Assembly (NCBI GenBank): GCA_005879255.1
Contig: VBKY01000332.1
Span: 1 to 10,279 of the forward strand
Length of the DNA: 10,279 bases
Source of the DNA: Deltaproteobacteria bacterium
GTDB lineage: Bacteria > Desulfobacterota_B > Binatia > UBA9968
Direction: 5' to 3'
The notes under the pieces: model-generated
What the model was told of the DNA's origin: nothing
Seen by the model: only the letters and a program-made list of their open reading frames with translations
The model's database searches: none
Program-made: the position numbers and the translations under genes
Shown here: positions 1 to 7,699 of the stretch, in pieces
Position numbering within the stretch: the first letter of the stretch is position 1
How the letters are laid out: each line of letters opens with the position of its first letter

Positions 1-1
1 C

Positions 2-1843
2 GACGAGGGCCACAACCAGCGGGAATTGATCGAAACCGGTTGTAAGGTACAGCGGTCGCATAATGGCGACAGGCGATTGACGCCAGAGGAAATTAAACGC
101 CTCGGTTGCCGCCCGGAGGATCGGGTTGACAAGAGTCTTATCGCTGCCGACACACCGCCTGCGACATTCGCCATCGACGATCAATCCCGTATGTCGCGCG
201 CTCCGAAAACGACGTTGAACAAAGTCACCGCGTGGTGGGACGCATCGCAAATTTACGGCTACGACGACACCTCACGCCGGCGGGTCAAGCGCGACCCGCG
301 CGATCCGGCGAGACTTCTGCCATCGGATCCGCAGAACCCTCAGTGGACGGGCCAGGAAGCCGTGGCCTTTCCCGACAATTGGAACATCGGTCTCAGCTTC
401 TTTCACAACGTCTTCGCCCGCGAGCATAATTTGTTCGTAGAAGAATTTCGTCGCCGAGGCACGGCCACACCGGAAGCAGATTGCGGTTTACGCCATCCCG
501 CGCAGCCAAGCCATGCGATCAAATTCAAAGAGGTCAGCGATGACGAATTGTTCGAAGTCGCGCGCCTGGTTGTCTCCGCCGAAATCGCAAAAATCCACAC
601 CATCGAATGGACGCCGCAAATGCTCTATAACGAGCCGCTTTATTTGGCGATGAACGCCAACTGGTCCGGCTTGCTGCAAAACCACCCGATTGTCAGCGCG
701 GCTCTTGCGAAGGTGATTCAATGGTTCGCAAGCTCGGAGAGCGGAAAACGATCAACGGAGTGGTACTCCGCCTTCGCCGCCGGTCCCGGCATTTTCGGTC
801 TTGGAAACAACAAGTCGGACATAAACGGAGGTGTCAATCATTTCGGCTCTCCCTTCAATTTTCCCGAGGAATTCGTCAACGCGTATCGCCTCCATCCGAT
901 GCTCCCTGATCTCATCGAGTTCCGCGATCTCAACGCTGACCCGAATGTCATCCAGTCGAAGATTCCCGTGCTGGAAACTGTCCGTGGCAAAGCCACCCAG
1001 GCGCTGCGTCAATATGGAATTGGCAACTGGGCGCTTTCCATGGGTCGCCAGCGAGTCGGCAAGTTGACTCTGCAAAACCATCCGGCTTTTATGCAAAACC
1101 TAGACATGCCACGCCTCAACAGCGTCACGGGAAAAGTCGACGTGCTCGCTTTGGACCTCATCCGCGATAGGGAACGCGGCATACCGCGTTACAATGAGTT
1201 TCGTCGCCAGTATGGTCTTAAGCAACTGACAAGCTTCGCCGATTTTATCGATCCAACGACTTCAGCCGAGCGCACTGAACAACAAAAATGGGCAGGCCTA
1301 TTGCGCGAGATCTACGGGCAGCATAAATGCGATGCATCTAAAGTCATCACCGACGCGCAAAAGAACCTGGATGGCACTCGAATCAACGATTGTCTTGGCC
1401 ATCCGGACGGTGCCATGGTCGATAACATCGAAGACGTTGATGCGATGGTCGGCTGGCTCGCCGAACCGGTGCGGCCCCACGGCTTCGCGATTTCGGAAAC
1501 TCAGCTGCAAATTTTCATTTTGAATGCGTCACGTCGGCTCTTTAGCGATCGCTTCCTAACGTCGAGCTTTCGCCCCGAATTCTATTCCGACCTTGGCGTA
1601 AAGTGGGTAAACGAAAACGGTCCTGAAGGAAAAATCATGGAGAAAGGTAAACCCAACCAACACGAGGTTGAGGTTTCGCCGCTGAAGCGGGTTTTGCTGA
1701 GAACGATTCCCGAATTAAAATCTGAAATCGACCCCGTGGTCAACGTGTTCGATCCGTGGGCAAGAGACCGCGGCGAGTACTATTCATTGCAATGGAAACC
1801 ACGTCTTGGCGCAGAAACCGACGCGGCATTCAAGCCAAAATAA
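2..1843 (+). CDS. Animal-type haem peroxidase / fatty-acid dioxygenase-like protein (5' partial)
   Basis: The reading frame is open from base 2 to the TAA at 1841-1843, so the start lies left of the window; about 613 residues are visible. Motifs of the cyclooxygenase / alpha-dioxygenase haem superfamily appear in order: WWDASQIYG (233-259), FFHNVFAREHN (398-430), AKIHTIEWTPQ with its His at 596-598, AMNANWSGLL, YRLHPMLPD with Tyr 884-886 and His 893-895, a RGIPRYNEFRRQYGL block (1177-1221), and DRFLTSSFRPEFYS near 1550-1590. The Tyr-x-x-His spacing matches cyclooxygenase (Tyr385/His388) and plant alpha-dioxygenase (Tyr386/His389), where the Tyr forms the radical that attacks the fatty acid and the His is the proximal haem ligand. 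The distal-His region (HDW-type) normally lies about 60 residues before WWD and is probably just outside the window. The likely role is oxygenation of a fatty acid or other hydrophobic substrate; a plain peroxidase is the alternative. The gene converges on the GMC gene with a 21-base gap. The family is secure and the substrate is inferred. Confidence 0.88.
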   Translation, partial: DEGHNQRELIETGCKVQRSHNGDRRLTPEEIKRLGCRPEDRVDKSLIAADTPPATFAIDDQSRMSRAPKTTLNKVTAWWDASQIYGYDDTSRRRVKRDPRDPARLLPSDPQNPQWTGQEAVAFPDNWNIGLSFFHNVFAREHNLFVEEFRRRGTATPEADCGLRHPAQPSHAIKFKEVSDDELFEVARLVVSAEIAKIHTIEWTPQMLYNEPLYLAMNANWSGLLQNHPIVSAALAKVIQWFASSESGKRSTEWYSAFAAGPGIFGLGNNKSDINGGVNHFGSPFNFPEEFVNAYRLHPMLPDLIEFRDLNADPNVIQSKIPVLETVRGKATQALRQYGIGNWALSMGRQRVGKLTLQNHPAFMQNLDMPRLNSVTGKVDVLALDLIRDRERGIPRYNEFRRQYGLKQLTSFADFIDPTTSAERTEQQKWAGLLREIYGQHKCDASKVITDAQKNLDGTRINDCLGHPDGAMVDNIEDVDAMVGWLAEPVRPHGFAISETQLQIFILNASRRLFSDRFLTSSFRPEFYSDLGVKWVNENGPEGKIMEKGKPNQHEVEVSPLKRVLLRTIPELKSEIDPVVNVFDPWARDRGEYYSLQWKPRLGAETDAAFKPK

Positions 1844-1864
1844 CTCATTCCTGAAGTCACCGGT
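1844..1864. other. Convergent junction between peroxidase and GMC genes
   Basis: Only 21 bases separate the two stop codons, which face each other. I see no hairpin followed by a T-run on either strand here, so transcripts from the two sides may overlap at their 3' ends. Confidence 0.8.
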
Positions 1865-3730
1865 TCAAATGCGCTTGCTGCTATCGGCGAGAATCACATC
1901 CGCCGCTTTTTCGCCGATCATGTAGACCGCGCTAGCGATGAAGAAGCCCGGTATGCGGGGAAAAACCGACGCATCGACAACGCGCAGAGCTTTGGTGCCA
2001 TGGACGCGAAAGTCGCTGCTCAAAACACCGCCTTTCTCCCTTGGACCAATAGGGCAACTGCACGATGCGTGATGCCCCCAAGCGTTCTGGCGCACGAAGT
2101 CGCGCAATTCAGCGTCTGATTGCACGTGATCGCCCGGCAGTCGCTCTTCGGCAATGAGCTTGTCTCTCTTGAGATCCGCGCTTATTCGGCGCACGAACTT
2201 AATGCCGTCGACAACGGAGTTCAAATCTTCCTCGGCTTTGTCGTTGCCCTCGTCGAAATAACGAAAGTTTATCAGCGGCGGTTCACAGGGATCCGATGAC
2301 CGCAGCGCCACTGTGCCGGCGGTGTTGCGCGTGTGCGCCTTCAATACGATCCAACTCAGATAGTCATGATGACCCGAAATCAACTTCGAGTAACCGGGAA
2401 AGTAGCCCTCAAATCGCGCCAACAAGCTCATGCAAAACAAATCCGGCAAATTGATATCTTCCCGAGACTTCTTGAGCACCGCAAGCATGCCGCCGTTGCT
2501 GGCGTAGACTCCCGATCGAGTCGCATCCCATTCCTTGAATTGTGGATCGCCTTTACTAAATGCCGCGTCGCGCATGCATTCCCAATCGTCTTTCATACGA
2601 TGGAGGACGCTCACCTCGTAGCGGTCCTGCAAATTCGTGCCGACCCCAGGCAGATCCACCCGCACCTCGATTCTGTGACGCTCCAACTCTGGCTGCGGAC
2701 CGATGCCGGAAAGCATCAACAACTGCGGCGTGTTGAACGCGCCGCCGCAGAGGATCACTTCGGTCAACGCCCTAGCTCGCCTTGCTTCGCCCGCCTGTTG
2801 TCGCGGGTTGGGGTGCGCTCGATACAAACTCTCGCCCTTCAGATATTCGACGCCGACGGCGTGGTTGTCGGCATCGAACATCACTCGAGTCGCCAACGCA
2901 TCGATCTCGACGCGCAGACGATCGGGAAAACGGCGCGCCACCTCCAAGATTCGTTCCCGCGTGCCAACACGAGCTGCATTCAACGTCGTCATCGGCACAT
3001 AGCGGATGCCGAAGGCATCGCGCCGCACAACTCTCCAGTCGTTCGGATCTCCCTTCGAACGAAAGAACCAAAATAGCCGTTTCAGCGGATGTTCCAACTC
3101 CGCGATCGCGCCGAACGCCGACCGCTCGATCACATCCATCATCTCCCGATCCCTGAGCGCTTCTCTCGGAGGGCGCGGTCGCTCTGTCGGCAACCAGCCG
3201 CCGAACCCATGGCGGCTCGGGTTAATACCGAACAGTTTTTTCAACCAGCGAAACGGCAGCCTATGGCGACAGTTTTCAAGGCGTTCGAAGTACTGCCTCA
3301 TGCTTGCTGCTCGCCAGCTCGAATCTCCGGTTAACTCTGCGATGGAATCCCAGTCGGCATTATGGGGGCAGACCAAGATCATGGCGTTATGCGCGGTGCA
3401 GCCGCCGAGTGTGCCGGCGCGCGGATAAAGCACACCGTTTCGTTCGGCAGTGTACTTGTAATCTTTTTTTTGCCGTCCCTCGTCCTCATAGTGGCGCACA
3501 AAGAAATCCCACTTCATCGCAGGGTTTTCGGAAGCGAAAGCGTGAAAGGCGGGGACTTGATAATCCTCGGGAAGACGAGGATCGCTTGATTGAAGTGAAT
3601 CGCCGCCGGCTTCGAGGAGCAATACCGAGCGGCCCGCTTCGACGAGCCGCGCCGCGAGCGTGCCGCCGCCCGCCCCCGAACCGACGACGATGAATTCGTA
3701 TTCAAGCGGGCGGGCACTGACTTCAGACAT
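1865..3730 (-). CDS. GMC-family FAD-dependent oxidoreductase
   Basis: This 621-residue protein is full length for the glucose-methanol-choline oxidoreductase family, which oxidises alcohols, sugars or aldehydes using FAD. The N-terminus carries the dinucleotide fold GSGAGG (residues 17-22), with the ribose-binding Glu39 in LLLEAGG. TLGGCTAHNAM is the FAD loop. GAFNTPQLLMLSGIG (330-344) fits the second GMC signature exactly. The C-terminal catalytic region has GHHASCSCPIG, where His554 aligns with the catalytic His of choline oxidase (His466). The second catalytic position (Asn510 in choline oxidase, His in others) appears to be Ala599 in PGFFIASAVYMIGEK, by hand alignment. No Sec, Tat or lipoprotein signal is visible: the Rossmann strand begins at about residue 11. 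The ribosome site is weak (GGAA, about 12 bases upstream), and the gene starts 26 bases after the cytochrome lipoprotein stop, so it is probably the last gene of the operon and may depend on coupled translation. The substrate is unknown. Confidence 0.92.
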   Translation of the reverse strand: MSEVSARPLEYEFIVVGSGAGGGTLAARLVEAGRSVLLLEAGGDSLQSSDPRLPEDYQVPAFHAFASENPAMKWDFFVRHYEDEGRQKKDYKYTAERNGVLYPRAGTLGGCTAHNAMILVCPHNADWDSIAELTGDSSWRAASMRQYFERLENCRHRLPFRWLKKLFGINPSRHGFGGWLPTERPRPPREALRDREMMDVIERSAFGAIAELEHPLKRLFWFFRSKGDPNDWRVVRRDAFGIRYVPMTTLNAARVGTRERILEVARRFPDRLRVEIDALATRVMFDADNHAVGVEYLKGESLYRAHPNPRQQAGEARRARALTEVILCGGAFNTPQLLMLSGIGPQPELERHRIEVRVDLPGVGTNLQDRYEVSVLHRMKDDWECMRDAAFSKGDPQFKEWDATRSGVYASNGGMLAVLKKSREDINLPDLFCMSLLARFEGYFPGYSKLISGHHDYLSWIVLKAHTRNTAGTVALRSSDPCEPPLINFRYFDEGNDKAEEDLNSVVDGIKFVRRISADLKRDKLIAEERLPGDHVQSDAELRDFVRQNAWGHHASCSCPIGPREKGGVLSSDFRVHGTKALRVVDASVFPRIPGFFIASAVYMIGEKAADVILADSSKRI

Positions 3731-3756
3731 TCGAACAAATATTCCGGCCGGAGTTT

Positions 3757-6153
3757 CTAGAAAGTCTTCAAAAACTCGATCAGGGCGCGCTTGTCATCGT
3801 CGCTCAGCGGCGCCTCTTCCTTGAGCATGCTCGTGCCGAAGTAGTGGCCTCGGTTGACCACGAAATCCGGACACTTGCTCACTTGCAAGAGATCCGGGAC
3901 GAGATTTTTAAACACTGCGGCGGCTTCCTGCTCGCTCTTGCCTTCGACTGCCTTGAGATCCGCTTTCATCTTTAACAGCAACTTAGCCAAATCGATTTTG
4001 CTGCTTTCCAGATCAATATTGGTAAGCAGGCTCACCGGCGTGCCTTTCGGAATCGGACCGATTCTCACTCCCTCTTCGCTAAAGAGCCAGGGAAACAAGC
4101 GGGCAAACCAGTCGTTCCAACTGAGAAGTTTGTTCAAAGACTCTGGCAAGAATCCTGGGGCAAGTTTAATGTAGCTTGTTGCCGTGGTGCGGTAAATAAA
4201 GCCGGGCACCTTGTCGCCGAGAATCGGGTCTTTATCGCGCTTTTCCGGCCAGAGCATTTTTTCAATAGAATCTTTAAACGAATCCATGCGCGCTTTGACG
4301 GAGGGAGAAGGATTAAACTTGCCGACCGAGTTGTTAAGCAGAAACGGCGCCGTGGACCATAGGCTGATCAGCGAAGGCACGCGCGTGTAACCGCGCCCGT
4401 TACCGGGCATTTCGTATTCCTGCGGGCTACCATCGATCGGGTTGTGCACCGTAATCTTACCGACCGACGGCAATTCCTTGTAAGTTTTCGAGGAAAAATT
4501 ATCCCAGACATTGCCCTCGAGCGCGTTGGTCGCGAGTGGGCTGCATGCGTTAGTCTGGAGCAGTGTCACCGGGATGCGGCGGTCCGTCGATAGATAATTA
4601 TCCGTAAGAAATTCGTCGGCCATGACTATCTCGGTCATTTCCGACTTGAACTCGTCGGTCTTGGTCCACTGCCAATACTGATCCCAGTTCTGTTCGTCTA
4701 CACCGGTCGGTGGTTCGGGTATCTTGCTCGAGTGGCAGCGCGCGCAGTATGTCGCGAAAGCAATCTTGCCGCGATTCAGCGTGGCTGTGTCCTTCGTTAG
4801 ATATTGGATGCCGCCAGGCGCATCCTTGAGCAAATCGGCCTTCGCCGTCTTGAGAAAGAACAATGCTACGTCAGCTGTCTGCGCCGCCGTTGCATTCCAG
4901 TAGCTCGAATTCTTTTCAGCGTCTTCGATTTTGATCGGCGTGATCTTTTTCCCGCCTACCAGGGCATTGAAATGCAGCAACCACTCCTCGCTGAATAGCC
5001 CAATATTGACGAAGACGCGGTTGAGCGCGCCGAGCACTCCGACGGAATCCGCGCCGTCTTTGAGTACCCGCGGCGTCCAGACCGTGTCGGGCGCCTTATA
5101 GTATTGCGCCAAAGCCGCCGTTTGCTTGTAGTCTTGAAATTGCTTGTTCTTAACTCCCCCGCCGCCGAGTTTTTCCTGTCCCCAACGCTCGGCCGCTTTT
5201 AGCCGTGCCGCGACGCTATAAACGGCGTTCATCGTGCGCGGGTTATTGATGTAGTCGGTCGAAATAAACGAGGTATCTAAAGTCCCCGGCAATGACGTGT
5301 GAATTAGCTGGTAGATAAAATTCGACTCATCTTTGTTCCAGAAAAGAATTCGGTCTACCCAGAAATATTGCGCGCCGGGATTGGAATTGAGATTTTCCCA
5401 CTTGGGATTTTCCGGATCCGCCGGCGGCTTTACCGGGCTTGGCCCGACGTGGCAGAAGCCGCAAGACATGCCTACGCGATAGGGACGAACGAGATTTTTG
5501 TCGTTGTAATATTCTGCGTCCGTATAGAATTTTTCGGGATCCCATTTTTTCTGCGCCGCTTCGTTGAAATCGGGGTTTGGAAAAAGCCGCAGGCCGACGA
5601 TTCCCGACGCATAGCCGTAGTAGGATCCAACCGGCATGTTTTTGCCGCGCGACCCGATTTTGACGCCGGGATATTTCTGCTCATTTTCGAACGGGTCAGG
5701 CGCGCAATCTTTGCTGCGCGTGTCCAACCAAAGGCCAAACCGATCTTTATTGGGTGCCTTGGGTTTCTCGAAGCAGGGCTCGTTGACCACGCCCAGGTAC
5801 TGCCAGCGCGTATCTCGGCTCAAATGTTTAACGCTCGGATGCGACGAAACAATTTTTAATAGATCGACCACGCCAAAGCTCTTCGCAACGAGATGATCCC
5901 AAAAACGATCGTTGCCGCCTGTCCAGACGATCCAATTGTTCCGTCCTTTCACCTCATTGGCGGTGAGCTCCACGGCGCCATCCATATCTTTGAAGTAATC
6001 CTCATCGGCCGCCGGAAAGCTTTCGGTGTTACGCCCCACCGTCAGCGCCTCGTCTTTCACGGTGCCGGGCTCGGGTGAGCCCTTTCCGCACCCCCACGCA
6101 GCGATGACGACGAGCAAAAGCAACGCAAGGTTGGTCAATCGTAAGTTACTCAT
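3757..6153 (-). CDS. Large di-haem cytochrome c, predicted lipoprotein
   Basis: From the ATG at 6153 this gives 798 residues. The N-terminus (MSNLRLTN, a run of hydrophobic residues, then AAWGC) is a lipoprotein-type signal with Cys22 as the probable lipidated residue; the lipobox is slightly atypical because Trp sits at -2. Two haem c sites are present, CGFCH (231-235) and CARCH (470-474). The C-terminus, NRGHYFG (His770) followed by DDDKRALIEFLKTF, matches the ends of the two cytochromes encoded upstream and supports common descent. It differs from them by about 300 extra residues, and by APFLLNNSVG (602-611) where they have APYLHNGSVP, so their conserved His is Leu606 here. It most resembles the RoxA/RoxB-like and CCP/MauG-like di-haem cytochromes; an oxygenase or an electron carrier are both possible. 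An earlier in-frame ATG at 6177 also has a good ribosome site; I chose 6153 because it gives a normal-length signal. The gene follows the broken cytochrome by 81 bases. Confidence 0.85.
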   Translation of the reverse strand: MSNLRLTNLALLLLVVIAAWGCGKGSPEPGTVKDEALTVGRNTESFPAADEDYFKDMDGAVELTANEVKGRNNWIVWTGGNDRFWDHLVAKSFGVVDLLKIVSSHPSVKHLSRDTRWQYLGVVNEPCFEKPKAPNKDRFGLWLDTRSKDCAPDPFENEQKYPGVKIGSRGKNMPVGSYYGYASGIVGLRLFPNPDFNEAAQKKWDPEKFYTDAEYYNDKNLVRPYRVGMSCGFCHVGPSPVKPPADPENPKWENLNSNPGAQYFWVDRILFWNKDESNFIYQLIHTSLPGTLDTSFISTDYINNPRTMNAVYSVAARLKAAERWGQEKLGGGGVKNKQFQDYKQTAALAQYYKAPDTVWTPRVLKDGADSVGVLGALNRVFVNIGLFSEEWLLHFNALVGGKKITPIKIEDAEKNSSYWNATAAQTADVALFFLKTAKADLLKDAPGGIQYLTKDTATLNRGKIAFATYCARCHSSKIPEPPTGVDEQNWDQYWQWTKTDEFKSEMTEIVMADEFLTDNYLSTDRRIPVTLLQTNACSPLATNALEGNVWDNFSSKTYKELPSVGKITVHNPIDGSPQEYEMPGNGRGYTRVPSLISLWSTAPFLLNNSVGKFNPSPSVKARMDSFKDSIEKMLWPEKRDKDPILGDKVPGFIYRTTATSYIKLAPGFLPESLNKLLSWNDWFARLFPWLFSEEGVRIGPIPKGTPVSLLTNIDLESSKIDLAKLLLKMKADLKAVEGKSEQEAAAVFKNLVPDLLQVSKCPDFVVNRGHYFGTSMLKEEAPLSDDDKRALIEFLKTF

Positions 6154-6158
6154 TCTTG

Positions 6159-6165
6159 CTCCTCT
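6159..6165 (-). promoter_or_regulatory. Ribosome binding site for the cytochrome lipoprotein (start 6153)
   Basis: AGAGGAG on the - strand lies five bases before ATG 6153. It supports the start that gives a 21-residue lipoprotein signal peptide. Confidence 0.75.
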
Positions 6166-6182
6166 AAAAAACCTCATCGCAG

Positions 6183-6187
6183 CCTCC
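6183..6187 (-). promoter_or_regulatory. Second ribosome binding site, for in-frame ATG 6177
   Basis: GGAGG on the - strand lies five bases before an in-frame ATG at 6175-6177. It would add eight residues (MRFFRGAR) to the signal peptide. With the site at 6159-6165 this makes two tandem, well-formed starts for the same protein. Confidence 0.55.
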
Positions 6188-6234
6188 AGCAAATTGATGT
6201 TCAGCAATCGGATTTGTCGATTAGCTGGATTTCG

Positions 6235-7660
6235 TTACAGCATCTTGAGGTATTCAATCAGCGCGTCTTTTTCCGCGCCCGTTAGGTTAACACCATGCTC
6301 GTGACCCTGGTTACCGCTGGCGCGTTCACTCACGTCGTATTTCGTACCGATTCGCTGCGCTTCCGGACCTTGTGTCACAAAACCGACATTTTCAGGATCG
6401 TAAACGTCGTAACCGCGATAGAATACCTTCGGCCGCTCAGCGACCCGTTTGAGCAAATCGCGCAGACTGGGAACCGAACCGTTATGCAAGTATGGCGCGC
6501 GCAGCCAAATACCGTCTAGAAACGCCGCGATATAGCCGCTCGGTTCGTTTTCAACCAGACCGCGGCGCTCGATGCCGAAGGCGCGCACGACTTTGTTCGA
6601 CTCGATGGCCGCCTGCTTGCTCCAGGATTTTAGCCGCTCGCGGTCCGTGCCGACTTCTTCAACCGGCACGCGCGTGCCGGTGCGCTCGCTCGCGTGGCAG
6701 GCAGCACAATTACTGTCGAAAATCGCTTTGCCAGTTTTGGCCAGGCCTTCTTTGATCGGAAACGGGTATTTGGGCGCCTGTTTCTCGCTGAGGTACTTCA
6801 CCAGCCAGTCAATTTGACCCATGAACTCCCCCCGATTATGCGGGGCCGCGCTGAGAAGCCCGAGCGCGGAATCGATGATCACCGAGCGCGCATCGTGACT
6901 GTCGCCGGCGAGATTCATGAGCATGCCTTTTTCAGGTTGGTACTTTTTGAGATTCCACACCGATGGCATGTCGGTGGGGCCGAGGGTATCGTCCATCGGC
7001 CATTTGAGGAGAAAATATTTCGTGAGGTTCATGGCGTCGTCGCGCCCGCGGCCCCACAAGGGAAATTGTTTGTGATAGACCCACTTGAATTGCGCCTCGC
7101 GCTCGAGCAAGCGTTTCTTCGTGATCGGGACGAGCATCATAAACGAGCGCGATCTCGCGCATGATCTCAGCGGAGTTGAAGCGTGGATCTTTGGCGCAAT
7201 CGACGACAAAGCGGAAAAATGCCTGAAGATTCAGCGTGTGGTTCGGCCCAGTAGGGACGAAGATCGGGTTTTCGTTCACACTCTTACGGTAGCTGGCGGT
7301 ATGGCAAGAAGCGCAGTTATTCGCGACTCGCGGGAAACCAATGACTTTTTTGGTGAAACCGATCGGCAGCTCCTGTCCCTGCTCCCATGCGACTCCTAAT
7401 GACGCATAGCCGCCGGGGCCGGGTAATTTTTCCGGAAACATGCGCGGGAGCACGAAAAAAATCCAGTACGGAATGCCCGCGTCGTGCTCCGCACCGATGG
7501 AACCGTATTTGAATCGCATGTCGGGCGTTGCCGTCACCCAATCCGGCTGCGGCTCCTCACGAAAAAATTTGTACCAACCAATGGCGCCCCCGACCGCAAC
7601 CAGCACGACTAAAAGCAGCAACCCAATTTTCAACCAGTTTTTTTTCTTCGGGTCAGCCAT
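6235..7660 (-). pseudogene. Di-haem cytochrome c, interrupted by a frameshift near 7140
   Basis: Two overlapping frames together encode one membrane-anchored cytochrome paralogous to the protein at 7700-9202. The N-terminal part starts at ATG 7660 (MADPKKKNW, then a membrane segment at residues 12-29) and holds haem site 1, CASCH (7301-7315), whose first Cys is residue 116, exactly as in the paralogue. This frame makes sense to EIMREI near 7150, then runs out of homology to a stop at 6932. The C-terminal part is in the next frame from about 7140 (MMLVPITKKRLLERE) to the TAA at 6235. It holds haem site 2, CAACH (6694-6708), RAPYLHNGSVPSLRDLL, FYRGYDVYD and GHEHG near the end, closing with KDALIEYLKML. 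The haem-to-haem distance is 607 bases, not a multiple of three, and about 16 residues present in the paralogue are missing at the junction. A real disabling deletion or an assembly error are both possible. If intact, it would resemble RoxA-type or CCP-type di-haem proteins. Confidence 0.82.
7136..7165 (-). other. Frameshift/deletion junction with inverted repeat
   Basis: Homology to the paralogous cytochrome switches frame here. Reading down the - strand, EIMREI is in the first frame, and the conserved stretch beginning MMLVPITKK (ATG at 7140) is in the frame one base further on. A perfect 6-base inverted repeat, GCGCGA and TCGCGC separated by two bases, occupies 7147-7160, right at the switch. 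Such a GC-rich hairpin could promote a deletion in the genome or a dropout in sequencing. Confidence 0.7.
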
Positions 7661-7664
7661 CGTT

Positions 7665-7669
7665 CCTCC
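7665..7669 (-). promoter_or_regulatory. Ribosome binding site for the frameshifted cytochrome
   Basis: GGAGG on the - strand is four bases before ATG 7660. It decides for this ATG over the in-frame GTG at 7678, which would place the site inside the coding region. Confidence 0.75.
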
Positions 7670-7699
7670 GTCTGTCACTCGGTAGCACGAACTGGCTCG

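Noticed and set aside
2333..3076. A 247-codon open frame on the + strand, opposite the GMC gene
   Set aside because: It is antisense to a complete, motif-rich GMC protein; its translation is rich in Arg, His and Gln with no recognisable domain, as expected for a shadow frame in GC-biased DNA.
5368..5859. A 163-codon open frame on the + strand, opposite the cytochrome lipoprotein
   Set aside because: It lies antisense over the first haem site of a clearly coding gene; its composition is atypical and no family is recognisable.
7136..7165. Programmed frameshift in the second cytochrome
   Set aside because: There is no slippery sequence, and about 16 residues of the paralogue are missing at the same point, which fits a deletion better than recoding.
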